Assembly (NCBI RefSeq): GCF_014596945.1
Contig: NZ_JACVXB010000002.1
Span: forward strand, 616,172 to 680,171
Reading direction: 5' to 3'
Length of the DNA stretch: 64,000 nucleotides
Origin: Aestuariibaculum sediminum
GTDB lineage: Bacteria > Bacteroidota > Bacteroidia > Flavobacteriales > Flavobacteriaceae
Shown: positions 9,784 through 18,425 of the stretch, in pieces
How the letters are laid out: each line of letters starts with the position of its first letter
How positions within the stretch are numbered: the stretch's first letter is position 1
Position numbers and translations under genes: made by a program
Notes under the pieces: model-generated
Databases searched by the model: none
Seen by the model: only the letters and a program-made list of their open reading frames with translations
What the model was told of the DNA's origin: nothing

Positions 9784-10599
9784 ATGGAAAAATTACCAAA
9801 AATTGCACTACCAATTGTATTTGTAGTGATTGTTATCATCATAATATTATCGAAATCAACAGTAACCATTGGTTCTGGAGAAGCTGGAGTTTTATATAAA
9901 ACTTTTGGTGGAGGTGTAGTAACCGACGAACCGCCATTAAATGAAGGATTTCATATCGTAGCACCGTGGAATAAAGTGTTTCTTTATGAAGTACGTCAGC
10001 AAGAAAAATTAGAAAAAATGAATGTGTTATCATCTAACGGGTTAGATATTAAGTTGGAGGCTTCAGTTTGGTTTCAACCTAAATACGACCAATTAGGTAA
10101 ACTTCATCAGGAAAAAAGTGAGCAATATATCGATCGGGTACTATTACCGGCTATTCGTTCTGCTGCACGTAGTGTCGTGGGTCGCTACACACCTGAACAA
10201 TTGTACTCGAGTAAGCGTGATGCAATTCAGCAGGAAATCTTTGAAGAAACTCAAAAGATTGTTGACGGTCAATATATTCAGCTCAATGAGGTTTTAGTTA
10301 GAGACGTAACTTTACCTCCAACGATTAAAGATGCTATTGAGCGCAAACTAAAACAAGAACAAGAATCTTTAGAGTACGAATTTAGATTAGTAACTGCTCA
10401 AAAAGAAGCCGAAAAGGTAATTATTGAAGCTCAAGGAAAGGCCGATGCTAATAGAATATTAAGCGCTTCGTTAACCGATAAAATATTACAAGATAAAGGT
10501 ATTGAAGCAACCGTGAAACTATCAGAATCACCAAATAGTAAAGTTATTGTTATTGGTTCAGGAGATAGTGGAATGCCTATTATTTTAGGAAATCAGTAA
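9784..10599 (+). CDS. Prohibitin-family (SPFH/Band 7) membrane protein
   Basis: The 271 residues start with one membrane helix (about 8-25), followed by an SPFH/Band 7 domain (about 27-210) and an alpha-helical coiled-coil stretch rich in Glu, Ala and Lys (about 195-235). Prohibitin-like proteins form ring scaffolds on the inner membrane and often modulate membrane proteases; the exact role here is not visible. It lies 20 bases after the VWA gene and is probably co-transcribed. No NfeD partner gene is adjacent. Confidence 0.88.
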   Translation: MEKLPKIALPIVFVVIVIIIILSKSTVTIGSGEAGVLYKTFGGGVVTDEPPLNEGFHIVAPWNKVFLYEVRQQEKLEKMNVLSSNGLDIKLEASVWFQPKYDQLGKLHQEKSEQYIDRVLLPAIRSAARSVVGRYTPEQLYSSKRDAIQQEIFEETQKIVDGQYIQLNEVLVRDVTLPPTIKDAIERKLKQEQESLEYEFRLVTAQKEAEKVIIEAQGKADANRILSASLTDKILQDKGIEATVKLSESPNSKVIVIGSGDSGMPIILGNQ

Positions 10600-10709
10600 C
10601 CGTTAGATTATAATATTTTCGAGTTTAGTATTTATATTTTGAAAATTAGTTAAAAGAAACTTATATAAATTTTTAAAAGTTAAATACTAAAAAAAAAGAG
10701 TCACTTTAT

Positions 10710-10741
10710 TTGGAATACTAACTATTTATTTGAAATATTTG
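10710..10741 (+). promoter_or_regulatory. Promoter of the his operon leader
   Basis: A -33 TTG (10710-10712) and a near-consensus -7 AATATTTG (10734-10741) are separated by 21 bases. Transcription would start near 10747, about 17 bases before the leader peptide ATG, so the whole attenuator is inside the transcript. The 110 bases between the SPFH stop and this promoter hold nothing recognisable. Confidence 0.55.
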
Positions 10742-10763
10742 TGAAACGAAATAAAGATTTTTC

Positions 10764-10820
10764 ATGAAATTTATTCAAAACCATCATCATCATTTTCAAA
10801 TTTGCTCTCAAGCGAACTGA
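10764..10820 (+). CDS. hisL: his operon leader peptide (HisL-like), 18 residues
   Basis: A short frame reads MKFIQNHHHHFQICSQAN and stops at 10818-10820. Four consecutive histidine codons (10782-10793) in 18 are the hallmark of a his attenuation leader. It begins just after a promoter and ends 32 bases before a terminator hairpin that precedes hisG. When charged tRNA-His is scarce, ribosomes should stall on the His run and leave the antiterminator arm at 10806-10814 free. Seen: the frame, the His codons and the hairpins. Inferred: that it is translated and controls hisG. Confidence 0.85.
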   Translation: MKFIQNHHHHFQICSQAN

Positions 10821-10864
10821 AAATGTATTGAATAAATTCAACATATTTTAGAACCCGTTTGAGA
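10806..10864 (+). promoter_or_regulatory. Antiterminator pairing of the his attenuator
   Basis: Bases 10806-10814 (TCTCAAGCG) can pair over 9 bp, with one G-U, with 10856-10864 (CGTTTGAGA). The second arm overlaps the left arm of the terminator, so the two structures exclude each other. The first arm lies within the last codons of the leader peptide, where a ribosome that reads through to the stop would mask it and favour termination. Confidence 0.75.
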
Positions 10865-10882
10865 CCATCAAGCGGGTTTTTT
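10852..10882 (+). terminator. his attenuator terminator
   Basis: An 11-bp stem (10852-10862 with 10868-10878, one G-U) closes a 5-base loop and is followed by T up to 10882. It lies 32 bases after the leader stop and 47 bases before hisG, the position expected of an attenuator. Confidence 0.85.
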
Positions 10883-10929
10883 ATTTAAACCAACTAATGG
10901 TCTTAAACTCATAAAAAAAGAAAAAACTA

Positions 10930-11787
10930 ATGAGTAAATTACGAATTGCAGTACAAAAAGCTGGTCGTTTACACGACGAATCTATGGAATTACTAAAAAG
11001 TATTGGTATTTCTATCGACAATGGAAAAGATCAATTGAAAGCCTTAGCTAAAAACTTCCCTGTAGAGGTTTTTTATCTACGTAATGGCGATATCCCACAA
11101 TACTTAAAAGACGGTGTTGTAGATGTTGCAATTATTGGTGAAAATGTATTGATTGAAAAAGGTGAAGGTATTGGCATTGCTGAAAAACTAGGGTTTTCAT
11201 CTTGCCGAGTATGTATTGCTGTGCCAAAAACCATGAAATATAACGGATTAACCGATTTAGAAGGTAAGCGTATTGCTACTTCTTATCCTAATACGGTTCA
11301 AAAATATTTAGATAGCAAGGGGATTTCGGCAAATATTCATATTATTAATGGGTCCGTTGAAATTGCCCCTAATATTGGTTTAGCAGAAGCTATTTGTGAT
11401 ATCGTTTCCAGTGGAAGTACCTTGTTTAAGAATAATTTGAAGGAAGTGGAAACTTTACTAAAATCGGAAGCTGTATTAGCTGTTTCGCCAGTATTAACCA
11501 AGGAAAAGCAAGCTATTTTAGATAAAATTCAATTCAGAATACAGTCGGTTTTAAAAGGTCGAGAATCTAAATATGTATTATTAAATGCACCGAACGACAA
11601 AGTTCAGGATATCATAAATGTATTACCAGGAATGAAGAGTCCTACGGTTTTACCGTTGGCTGAAGAAGGATGGAGTTCTGTGCACTCGGTAATTAGTAAA
11701 AATGAATTTTGGGACGTTATCGATGAACTGAAGGCCAAGGGAGCGCAAGGCATTTTGGTTTGTCCAATCGAAAAAATGGTACTTTAA
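10930..11787 (+). CDS. hisG: ATP phosphoribosyltransferase, long form (HisG)
   Basis: HisG condenses ATP with PRPP, the first and feedback-controlled step of histidine synthesis. The 285 residues are the long form: two periplasmic-binding-like catalytic lobes (about 1-210, with RIAVQKAGRL at the start and the PRPP-binding segment EAICDIVSSGSTL) plus the C-terminal histidine-binding regulatory domain (about 210-285). A HisZ partner is therefore not needed. It is the first structural gene after the attenuator and lies 28 bases before hisD. Confidence 0.96.
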   Translation: MSKLRIAVQKAGRLHDESMELLKSIGISIDNGKDQLKALAKNFPVEVFYLRNGDIPQYLKDGVVDVAIIGENVLIEKGEGIGIAEKLGFSSCRVCIAVPKTMKYNGLTDLEGKRIATSYPNTVQKYLDSKGISANIHIINGSVEIAPNIGLAEAICDIVSSGSTLFKNNLKEVETLLKSEAVLAVSPVLTKEKQAILDKIQFRIQSVLKGRESKYVLLNAPNDKVQDIINVLPGMKSPTVLPLAEEGWSSVHSVISKNEFWDVIDELKAKGAQGILVCPIEKMVL

Positions 11788-11815
11788 TACCTAACTTGTT
11801 TTAAATAAAGATATA

Positions 11816-13099
11816 ATGCAGGTAATAAATAATCTAGATAGAGCAGATTGGTTAACGGTATTAAAACGACCAACACAAACCGTTGATGATATTGAAACCA
11901 CGGTAAACATGATTTTTAATAAGGTTCGAATAGAAGGTGATGCCGCTATAAAAAAGTTTACCACACAGTTTGATGGTGTTGATTTGACATGCAACGTAGT
12001 TTCAGAAGAAGAAATTCGAGAAGCAGTCAATGCCGTATCAGAAAATTTAAAAAATGCCATCATTCAGGCGAAACAAAATATTGAAACGTTTCATAAAGCA
12101 CAAAAAACTGATAAAGTTGACGTTGAAACCACTAATGGTGTTTCTTGTTGGCAGGAAAAACGCCCTATTGAAAAAGTAGGTTTATATATTCCTGGAGGCA
12201 CGGCGCCCTTATTTTCTACGGTTTTAATGCTAGCGGTACCTGCTCAAATAGCGGGTTGCAAAGACATAGTTTTGTGTTCTCCACCAAATAAAGAAGGCAA
12301 ATTGGCCAACGAAATTTTGTTTGCAGCGCAACTATGTGGTGTAACTAAAATTATAAAAGTAGGAGGTATTCAAGCTATCGCTGGACTAACGTTTGGAACG
12401 GATATTATTCCGAAGGTTTATAAAATTTTCGGACCTGGAAATCAGTTTGTAACAGTAGCGAAACAGTTGGCAACCAAATTTGGTGTGGCTATTGATATGC
12501 CAGCTGGCCCGAGTGAGTTACTTGTTGTTGCGGATAGCAACGGAAATCCAGCTTACATAGCTTCAGATTTATTAAGTCAGGCCGAACACGGCACTGATAG
12601 TCAGGTTATTTTGGTGTCTACTTCGAAAGAATTGATAAGTAAGGTGTTAAATGAAGTTGAAAAGCAACTAGATGTACTTCCGCGTAAAGCGATTGCTGAA
12701 AAATCTATCGCTAATTCTAAACTTATTTTTGTTGAAAATGATGATTTAGCTTTAGAGTTAATAAACGAATACGGTCCCGAACATTTTATCATTTGCACGA
12801 AAAATGAAGAATTTTACATTAACGGTATAGCCAATGCGGGTTCGGTTTTTGTAGGAGATTACACGCCAGAAAGTGCTGGCGATTATGCATCAGGCACGAA
12901 TCATACCTTGCCAACTAATGGTTTCTCTAAAGCGTATTCGGGTGTTAATTTAGATAGTTTTCAAAAGAGTATGACCTTTCAAAAAATATCAAAAGAAGGT
13001 TTGTTAAATATAGGAAATACTATAGAGCAAATGGCAGAAGCAGAAGGATTACAAGCGCATAAAAATGCCGTTTCAATTCGATTAAAAGATATTGAATAA
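11816..13099 (+). CDS. hisD: Histidinol dehydrogenase
   Basis: HisD oxidises L-histidinol to L-histidine in two NAD-dependent steps, the last reactions of the pathway. The 427 residues match the usual length. Family motifs include GLYIPGGTAPLFSTVLM, the segment IDMPAGPSELLVVAD, and the catalytic/zinc region from DLLSQAEHGTDSQ to YGPEHF and DYASGTNHTLPT. Its stop overlaps the first base of hisC, indicating translational coupling. Confidence 0.97.
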   Translation: MQVINNLDRADWLTVLKRPTQTVDDIETTVNMIFNKVRIEGDAAIKKFTTQFDGVDLTCNVVSEEEIREAVNAVSENLKNAIIQAKQNIETFHKAQKTDKVDVETTNGVSCWQEKRPIEKVGLYIPGGTAPLFSTVLMLAVPAQIAGCKDIVLCSPPNKEGKLANEILFAAQLCGVTKIIKVGGIQAIAGLTFGTDIIPKVYKIFGPGNQFVTVAKQLATKFGVAIDMPAGPSELLVVADSNGNPAYIASDLLSQAEHGTDSQVILVSTSKELISKVLNEVEKQLDVLPRKAIAEKSIANSKLIFVENDDLALELINEYGPEHFIICTKNEEFYINGIANAGSVFVGDYTPESAGDYASGTNHTLPTNGFSKAYSGVNLDSFQKSMTFQKISKEGLLNIGNTIEQMAEAEGLQAHKNAVSIRLKDIE

Positions 13100-14142
13100 T
13101 GGATATAAAAGATTTATTAAGACCTACTATTAAGGCTTTAAAACCATACAGTTCTGCTCGTGATGAATTTCAAGGAGCAACAGATAACATGGTGTTTTTA
13201 GATGCAAATGAAAATCCCTTTGAAAATGGTGTGAATCGTTATCCAGATCCATTACAACGTGAGTTAAAATCGCTGTGGTCGGAATTAAAAGGAGTATCTG
13301 TTGAAAATATTATGTTTGGAAATGGGAGTGATGAAGTACTCGATTTAATATACCGCGCTTTTTGCGAGCCAAATCAGGACAATGTAATTACCTTGCCGCC
13401 AACCTACGGCATGTACGAAGTATTGGCCAATTTAAACGCCATAGTCATTAAAAAAGTGAACTTAGATAACAATTTTCAGCCTAAAGTAGATGAGATTTTA
13501 AGTACTGTTGATAAAAACAGTAAACTTCTTTTTATCTGTTCGCCAAACAATCCTTCGGGAAATAGTTTTTATTCTGAAGCTATTACAAGATTAGTTTCCG
13601 AATTTAAAGGAATTGTGGTCATTGATGAAGCTTATATCGATTTTTCAAAAGAAGAAAGTTGGGTGTCAAGATTAAACAATTTTCCAAATTTAATCGTAAC
13701 GCAAACCGTTTCAAAAGCTTATGCCATGGCGGGTATTCGTTTAGGTATTTGTTATGCCTCAGCAGAAATTATTTCAGTTTTAAACGCTATAAAACCGCCT
13801 TATAATATTAACGAGCTAACACAAAAAAAAGCTCTGGAATTATTAAATGTTAAAGGTTTAGCTGAAAAACAAATTACAGACATTCTGTTAGAACGTGAGA
13901 AATTAATTGATGCTTTAAAATCTATAGATTTTATTTCAAAAATATACCCAACCGATGCCAATTTTGTCTTGGTAAAGGTAGACGATGCCAACAAACGTTA
14001 CAATCAATTAATCGAAAAAGGTATTGTTATTAGAAACAGAACAACGCAGCCCGGCTGTGAAAACACCTTGCGTTTAACAGTTGGTACGGCTGATGAGAAT
14101 GAGATATTGGTAAAAGCATTTTTACTAATATCGAAATCCTGA
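13099..14142 (+). CDS. hisC: Histidinol-phosphate aminotransferase
   Basis: HisC transfers the amino group from glutamate to imidazole-acetol phosphate using PLP. It is a fold-type I aminotransferase of 347 residues, with NGSDEVLDLI, CSPNNPSGN, VIDEAYIDF and the PLP lysine in SKAYAMAGIRLG. Its first base overlaps the hisD stop. The final codons and the TGA stop (14140-14142) lie inside a short palindrome (14137-14155), so the 3' end may have been reshaped by insertion of that element. Confidence 0.95.
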   Translation: MDIKDLLRPTIKALKPYSSARDEFQGATDNMVFLDANENPFENGVNRYPDPLQRELKSLWSELKGVSVENIMFGNGSDEVLDLIYRAFCEPNQDNVITLPPTYGMYEVLANLNAIVIKKVNLDNNFQPKVDEILSTVDKNSKLLFICSPNNPSGNSFYSEAITRLVSEFKGIVVIDEAYIDFSKEESWVSRLNNFPNLIVTQTVSKAYAMAGIRLGICYASAEIISVLNAIKPPYNINELTQKKALELLNVKGLAEKQITDILLEREKLIDALKSIDFISKIYPTDANFVLVKVDDANKRYNQLIEKGIVIRNRTTQPGCENTLRLTVGTADENEILVKAFLLISKS

Positions 14143-14155
14143 ACTTGTTTCAGGA
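14137..14155. repeat. REP-like palindrome 1, between hisC and the GIY-YIG gene
   Basis: TCCTGAA / CTTGT / TTCAGGA: 7-bp arms around a 5-base loop. It shares the core CTGAA-N5-TTCAG with two other palindromes in this operon (14469-14489 and 17725-17743). It contains the hisC stop codon. Confidence 0.7.
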
Positions 14156-14168
14156 ACCCATAGAATGA

Positions 14169-14464
14169 ATGAACAAAGGTAATTTTAAATATTACTGTTA
14201 CATATTAAGCAACAAGAACAGAACTGTGTTGTACATTGGTTATACTGAGAATTTAAAGAATAGAATAAATCAACATCTAAATGGTAATGGAGCACTTTTT
14301 AAAAAAAAATATAACGTTACTGGATTAGTTTATTTTGAAGAATTTTCGGAAAAAAAAGTAAAGCAAAACAAAGAGAAAAACAATTAAAAAACTGGAAAAA
14401 AGAGTGGAAATTGAATCTCGTAAAAGAATTTAATCCTTCTTTAAAAACCTTAGATTTAAATTAA
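14169..14464 (+). pseudogene. GIY-YIG endonuclease, broken by a frameshift
   Basis: The frame from 14169 begins with the GIY-YIG domain (YYCYILSNKNR, VLYIGYTENLKNRINQH) and stops early, after 72 residues. The usual C-terminus continues in another frame (from about 14351), reading AKQREKQLKNWKKEWKLNLV and ending with TAA at 14462-14464. The switch falls in a run of eight A (14350-14357): one extra A, or a -1 slip, restores a protein of about 98 residues, normal for small UPF0213-type proteins. Options are a real mutation, ribosomal or polymerase slippage, or a sequencing error. It interrupts the his operon between hisC and hisB and is flanked by related palindromes. Confidence 0.8.
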
Positions 14465-14468
14465 AAAG

Positions 14469-14489
14469 AACCTGAAATAAATTCAGGTT
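14469..14489. repeat. REP-like palindrome 2, between the GIY-YIG gene and hisB
   Basis: AACCTGAA / ATAAA / TTCAGGTT: 8-bp arms around a 5-base loop, starting 4 bases after the end of the GIY-YIG reading frame. The core CTGAA-N5-TTCAG is shared with the element at 14137, so the endonuclease gene is bracketed by two copies. Confidence 0.7.
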
Positions 14490-14506
14490 TGATTAACAAG
14501 TTAATC

Positions 14507-15643
14507 ATGAAAAAAGTATTATTTATAGACCGCGACGGTACTTTGGTTTTAGAACCACCAGTAGATTATCAGCTAGACAGCTTAGAAAAACTGGAATTCT
14601 ACCCTAAAGTATTTCAATATATGGCAAAAATTGCCAACGAATTAGATTACGAATTAGTCATGGTAACCAATCAGGATGGTTTAGGAACCGATTCCTTTCC
14701 TGAGGATACCTTCTGGCCGGCACAAAACAAAATTATTAATGCCTTTGCTAAAGAAGGTGTTGAATTTTCAGATATACACATTGACAAAACGTTCCCCCAC
14801 GAAAATGCTCCAACTCGCAAGCCAAGAACAGGGCTTTTGACAAAATATTTTTCTGAAGATTACGATTTAGAAAACTCATTTGTTTTAGGTGATCGCATTA
14901 CCGACATGGAGTTGGCCAAAAATTTGGGCGCAAAAGGTATTTATTTATCTGAGGATCCTAATTTGGGCGCTGATGAAATCGAAACCTCTAAACAGGATAT
15001 TTACGATGCTATTGCATTAACATCAACCGATTGGAAAGAAATCTACGAGTTTTTAAAACTGAAAGATCGTGTTGCTGAAATTACCAGAAACACCAACGAA
15101 ACTAAAATTTATATTAAATTAAATTTAGATGGATCTGGTAAAAACGAGATTGAAACAGGCTTATCCTTTTTCGATCACATGTTAGACCAGATTGGTCGTC
15201 ACGGTGCTATGGATTTAACCATAAAAGTAGATGGCGATCTGGAGGTTGACGAGCATCATACTATCGAAGACACAATGATTGCTTTAGGCGAAGTATTTAA
15301 TAAAGCATTAGGAAATAAACTGGGTATTGAACGTTATGGTTTCTGTTTGCCAATGGACGACTGTTTAGCTCAGGTCGCTGTTGATTTTGGTGGAAGAAAC
15401 TGGCTGGAATGGGATGCCGAATTTAAACGTGAAAAAATAGGAGATATGCCAACCGAAATGTTTTTTCATTTGTTTAAATCCTTTACCGATGGCGCAAAAT
15501 GTAATTTAAATATAAAAGCAGAAGGTGTAAACGAACATCATAAAATTGAAGGTATTTTTAAAGCTTTTGCAAAAGCCATGAAAATGGCGGTAAAACGTGA
15601 TGCGAATAAAATGTTTTTACCATCAACAAAAGGTATGTTGTAA
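14507..15643 (+). CDS. hisB: Bifunctional histidinol-phosphatase / imidazoleglycerol-phosphate dehydratase
   Basis: The 378-residue fusion catalyses two pathway steps. The N-terminal HAD phosphatase (about 1-165) has the nucleophile motif FIDRDGTL and later [11 protein letters not shown]. The C-terminal dehydratase (about 185-378) has the metal-binding segments [22 protein letters not shown] and NEHHKIEG. I start at the ATG at 14507, because [11 protein letters not shown] is the conserved N-terminus; an in-frame TTG at 14489 lies in a palindrome and would add six unrelated residues. It is directly followed by hisH with no gap. Confidence 0.95.
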   Translation: MKKVLFIDRDGTLVLEPPVDYQLDSLEKLEFYPKVFQYMAKIANELDYELVMVTNQDGLGTDSFPEDTFWPAQNKIINAFAKEGVEFSDIHIDKTFPHENAPTRKPRTGLLTKYFSEDYDLENSFVLGDRITDMELAKNLGAKGIYLSEDPNLGADEIETSKQDIYDAIALTSTDWKEIYEFLKLKDRVAEITRNTNETKIYIKLNLDGSGKNEIETGLSFFDHMLDQIGRHGAMDLTIKVDGDLEVDEHHTIEDTMIALGEVFNKALGNKLGIERYGFCLPMDDCLAQVAVDFGGRNWLEWDAEFKREKIGDMPTEMFFHLFKSFTDGAKCNLNIKAEGVNEHHKIEGIFKAFAKAMKMAVKRDANKMFLPSTKGML

Positions 15644-16225
15644 ATGAAATTAGTTATTATAAATTATGGAGCCGGAAATATTAAAAGCATACAATTTGCT
15701 TTTAAGAGACTGAGAGTAGATGCTATATTATCTGATAACCCAGAGGAAATCCTGGCTGCCGATAAAATTATATTTCCTGGTGTAGGTGAAGCAAGTAGCG
15801 CTATGGCTATGCTGCAAGAAGCTGGTCTTGATAAACTTATCCCTAAATTAAAACAGCCTGTCTTAGGAATTTGCTTGGGGATGCAGTTGCTTTGTGAATT
15901 TACTGAAGAAGGGAATACTAAAGGATTAGGCGTTTTTAAAACGGTTGTAAAACGCTTTGAAGATTCCGTTAAAGTACCTCAAATGGGTTGGAATGTTATT
16001 AAAGATTTAAAATCTAATCTTTTTAAAGGTATTAAAGAAAAAGAATACATGTACCTCGTCCACAGTTATTACGCTGAACACTGCCCAGAAACCATATCAA
16101 CAACCGATTATGGTATAAACTATGCTTCGGCATTACAACATAAAAACTTTTATGGTGTGCAGTTTCATCCGGAAAAGAGTAGCTTAGCAGGAGAACAACT
16201 TTTAAAAAACTTTTTAGAACTTTAA
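15644..16225 (+). CDS. hisH: Imidazole glycerol phosphate synthase, glutaminase subunit
   Basis: HisH hydrolyses glutamine and channels ammonia to HisF. The 193 residues form a class I glutamine amidotransferase, with the nucleophile elbow [13 protein letters not shown] and the His-Glu pair in VQFHPEKSS. The start codon directly follows the hisB stop, and hisA begins 1 base after its end, so translation is probably coupled. Confidence 0.96.
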   Translation: MKLVIINYGAGNIKSIQFAFKRLRVDAILSDNPEEILAADKIIFPGVGEASSAMAMLQEAGLDKLIPKLKQPVLGICLGMQLLCEFTEEGNTKGLGVFKTVVKRFEDSVKVPQMGWNVIKDLKSNLFKGIKEKEYMYLVHSYYAEHCPETISTTDYGINYASALQHKNFYGVQFHPEKSSLAGEQLLKNFLEL

Positions 16226-16226
16226 T

Positions 16227-16961
16227 ATGAGAATTATACCAGCCATAGATATTATAGATGGAAAATGTGTCCGACTAACAAAAGGTGATTATGACACAAA
16301 GAAAATATATAACGAGAATCCATTAGAAGTCGCTAAAATGTTTGAAGATGCAGGAATTCAATACTTACATTTAGTAGATTTAGATGGTGCAAAAGCCCAG
16401 CATATTGTTAATTACAAGGTGCTTGAGCAAATCACATCGAAAACAAATTTAAAGATAGATTTTGGTGGCGGATTAAAAACCAATGAAGATTTACACATCG
16501 CATTCAATTCGGGAGCTAGACAAATTACGGGCGGAAGTATCGCAGTAAAAGACGCCAAAACCTTCGAGGGTTGGATTTCTAAATACGGGTCTGAAAAAAT
16601 CATTTTAGGTGCCGATAGTAATAATGGTAAAATTGCAATAAGTGGGTGGCAGGAAGATAGTAATGAAGAATTAATTCCGTTTATTCAAGGATATCAGAAA
16701 AAGAGCATTCAGTATGTAATTTGTACCGATATTTCAAAGGACGGCATGTTACAAGGCCCTTCAGTTGAACTCTATAAACAAATTATTGAAAAATGCTCCA
16801 ATGCAAGCAATGGACAATCTATTAAACTAATTGCCTCAGGAGGTATTTCAACTATCGAAGAATTACCTGTGTTAAAAGAAATTGGTTGTGAAGGGGTTAT
16901 TATAGGAAAAGCTATTTATGAAAATAGAATTACCTTAAAACAACTTGAAAAATTTGTATAA
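16227..16961 (+). CDS. hisA: ProFAR isomerase (HisA)
   Basis: HisA performs the Amadori isomerisation of ProFAR to PRFAR. It is a 244-residue (beta/alpha)8 barrel. The first catalytic aspartate lies in [18 protein letters not shown], and the second phosphate-binding half shows [14 protein letters not shown] and [11 protein letters not shown]. It lies 1 base after hisH and ends 1 base before the hisF ATG. Confidence 0.96.
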   Translation: MRIIPAIDIIDGKCVRLTKGDYDTKKIYNENPLEVAKMFEDAGIQYLHLVDLDGAKAQHIVNYKVLEQITSKTNLKIDFGGGLKTNEDLHIAFNSGARQITGGSIAVKDAKTFEGWISKYGSEKIILGADSNNGKIAISGWQEDSNEELIPFIQGYQKKSIQYVICTDISKDGMLQGPSVELYKQIIEKCSNASNGQSIKLIASGGISTIEELPVLKEIGCEGVIIGKAIYENRITLKQLEKFV

Positions 16962-16962
16962 T

Positions 16963-17718
16963 ATGCTAACAAAACGAATTGTTCCCTGTCTTGATATTAA
17001 AAATGGTCGTACCGTGAAGGGTGTTAATTTTGTGGATTTACGTGATGCAGGAGATCCAGTGGAATTAGCTAAGCAATATGCAGAAGTTGGTGCCGATGAA
17101 TTAGTTTTTTTAGATATATCGGCCACCTTAGAAGGGCGTGGGACTACTCTAGATATGGTTTTACGCGTGGCGGAACAGGTTAATATTCCGTTTACTGTTG
17201 GTGGAGGGATTTCTTCGGTTGAACACGTTGATGCCTTGCTACAATCAGGTGCCGATAAAGTATCTATTAATTCATCGGCTGTAAAGCGCCCGGATTTGGT
17301 GAACGAATTGGCTGATAAATTTGGAAGTCAGTGTGTCGTTGTTGCCATTGATGCCAAACAAATTGATGGAAAATGGAAAGTGCATTTAGCTGGAGGAAGT
17401 ATTCCGACTGATATAGATTTATTTGAATGGGCTAAAGAGGTAGAAGAACGTGGTGCAGGTGAAATTTTATTTACTTCTATGGATCACGATGGCACAAAAA
17501 ACGGATTTGCAAATGAAGCTTTAGCAAAACTTTCCGAAGAATTAAATATTCCAATAATAGCTTCTGGTGGAGCTGGTAATGTGCAGCATTTTGTAGATAC
17601 TTTTAAAGAAGGAAAAGCTGATGCAGCTTTAGCTGCCAGTGTTTTTCACTTTGGAGAAATACCTATTCCTAAATTGAAGAAAGAATTAAAAGAACATAAT
17701 ATAGAAGTACGGCTTTAG
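16963..17718 (+). CDS. hisF: Imidazole glycerol phosphate synthase, cyclase subunit
   Basis: HisF closes the imidazole ring using ammonia from HisH, yielding IGP and AICAR. The 251-residue barrel shows [16 protein letters not shown] with the catalytic Asp, ADELVFLDI, and [12 protein letters not shown] with the second catalytic Asp. I use the ATG at 16963; an upstream in-frame TTG would overlap hisA and add six non-conserved residues. The TAG stop (17716-17718) lies inside a small hairpin (17710-17721) just before a REP-like palindrome. Confidence 0.95.
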   Translation: MLTKRIVPCLDIKNGRTVKGVNFVDLRDAGDPVELAKQYAEVGADELVFLDISATLEGRGTTLDMVLRVAEQVNIPFTVGGGISSVEHVDALLQSGADKVSINSSAVKRPDLVNELADKFGSQCVVVAIDAKQIDGKWKVHLAGGSIPTDIDLFEWAKEVEERGAGEILFTSMDHDGTKNGFANEALAKLSEELNIPIIASGGAGNVQHFVDTFKEGKADAALAASVFHFGEIPIPKLKKELKEHNIEVRL

Positions 17719-17743
17719 CCGCTATACTGAACCTGCTTCAGTA
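17710..17743. repeat. REP-like palindrome 3 with an adjoining hairpin, between hisF and hisIE
   Basis: A perfect CGGCT/TT/AGCCG hairpin (17710-17721) is followed by TACTGAA / CCTGC / TTCAGTA (17725-17743), with 7-bp arms and a 5-base loop. The second has the same CTGAA-N5-TTCAG core as the two elements around the GIY-YIG gene. The first contains the hisF stop codon. Confidence 0.65.
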
Positions 17744-17761
17744 CTTATAAATTTAAAAATC

Positions 17762-18355
17762 ATGACTATAAAATATGATAATGACGGACTTGTTCCAGCT
17801 ATAATCCAAGACGCTATATCGAAAACAGTTTTAATGTTGGGGTATATGAATGCTGAAGCTTATGAAAAGACTTTAGAAACTCAAAAAGTCACTTTTTATA
17901 GTAGAAGTAAAAAGCGTTTGTGGACTAAGGGTGAAGAAAGTGGAAATTTTTTAAATCTGGTTTCAATCAAAAATGATTGTGATAACGATACGCTGTTGAT
18001 TCAAGTAAACCCTCAAGGACCTACTTGTCATAAAGGCACAGACAATTGTTGGGGCGAAAAAAACATATCAACTTACGGTTTCTTTTCAACTTTAGAAAAT
18101 GTTATAAAAGAGCGCGTTGAGAACAAAGATACGAATACATCTTATGTTGCGAGTTTATTTGAAAAAGGTATTAACAAAGTGGCTCAAAAAGTGGGAGAGG
18201 AAGCTGTTGAAACGGTTATAGAGGCGATGGATAACAATGACGAGCTGTTTCTTTATGAATCTGCCGATTTATTGTTTCACTACCTCATGTTGCTTCAGGC
18301 TAAGGGTTTCACCTTAAAGGATATTGAAAAGGAACTTAAAGGAAGGCATAAATAA
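17762..18355 (+). CDS. hisIE: Bifunctional phosphoribosyl-AMP cyclohydrolase / phosphoribosyl-ATP pyrophosphatase
   Basis: The fusion catalyses steps two and three of histidine synthesis. Residues 1 to about 110 are the zinc cyclohydrolase HisI (GLVPAIIQDA, LMLGYMN, CDNDTLL, GPTCHKGTDNCW). Residues about 113-197 are the MazG-like pyrophosphatase HisE (KVGEEAVETVIEA). Total length 197 is normal for HisIE. It is the last his gene, 43 bases after hisF (the gap holds the palindrome) and 10 bases before a terminator. Confidence 0.96.
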   Translation: MTIKYDNDGLVPAIIQDAISKTVLMLGYMNAEAYEKTLETQKVTFYSRSKKRLWTKGEESGNFLNLVSIKNDCDNDTLLIQVNPQGPTCHKGTDNCWGEKNISTYGFFSTLENVIKERVENKDTNTSYVASLFEKGINKVAQKVGEEAVETVIEAMDNNDELFLYESADLLFHYLMLLQAKGFTLKDIEKELKGRHK

Positions 18356-18365
18356 ATAAATAAAT

Positions 18366-18397
18366 AAAAAGGTATTAGAGTTTTCTAATACCTTTTT
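18366..18397 (+). terminator. Terminator of the his operon
   Basis: A 9-bp GC-containing stem (18371-18379 with 18384-18392) extends by A-T pairs on both sides and ends in five T. It follows hisIE by 10 bases. The structure is symmetric, so it may also serve the convergent gene at 18426. Confidence 0.85.
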
Positions 18398-18425
18398 ATT
18401 CATGGTTTGATATAATCTTTTATGT

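Noticed and set aside
14489-14507. TTG start for hisB
   Set aside because: It lies in a palindrome and adds six non-conserved residues; the ATG at 14507 starts the conserved HAD motif.
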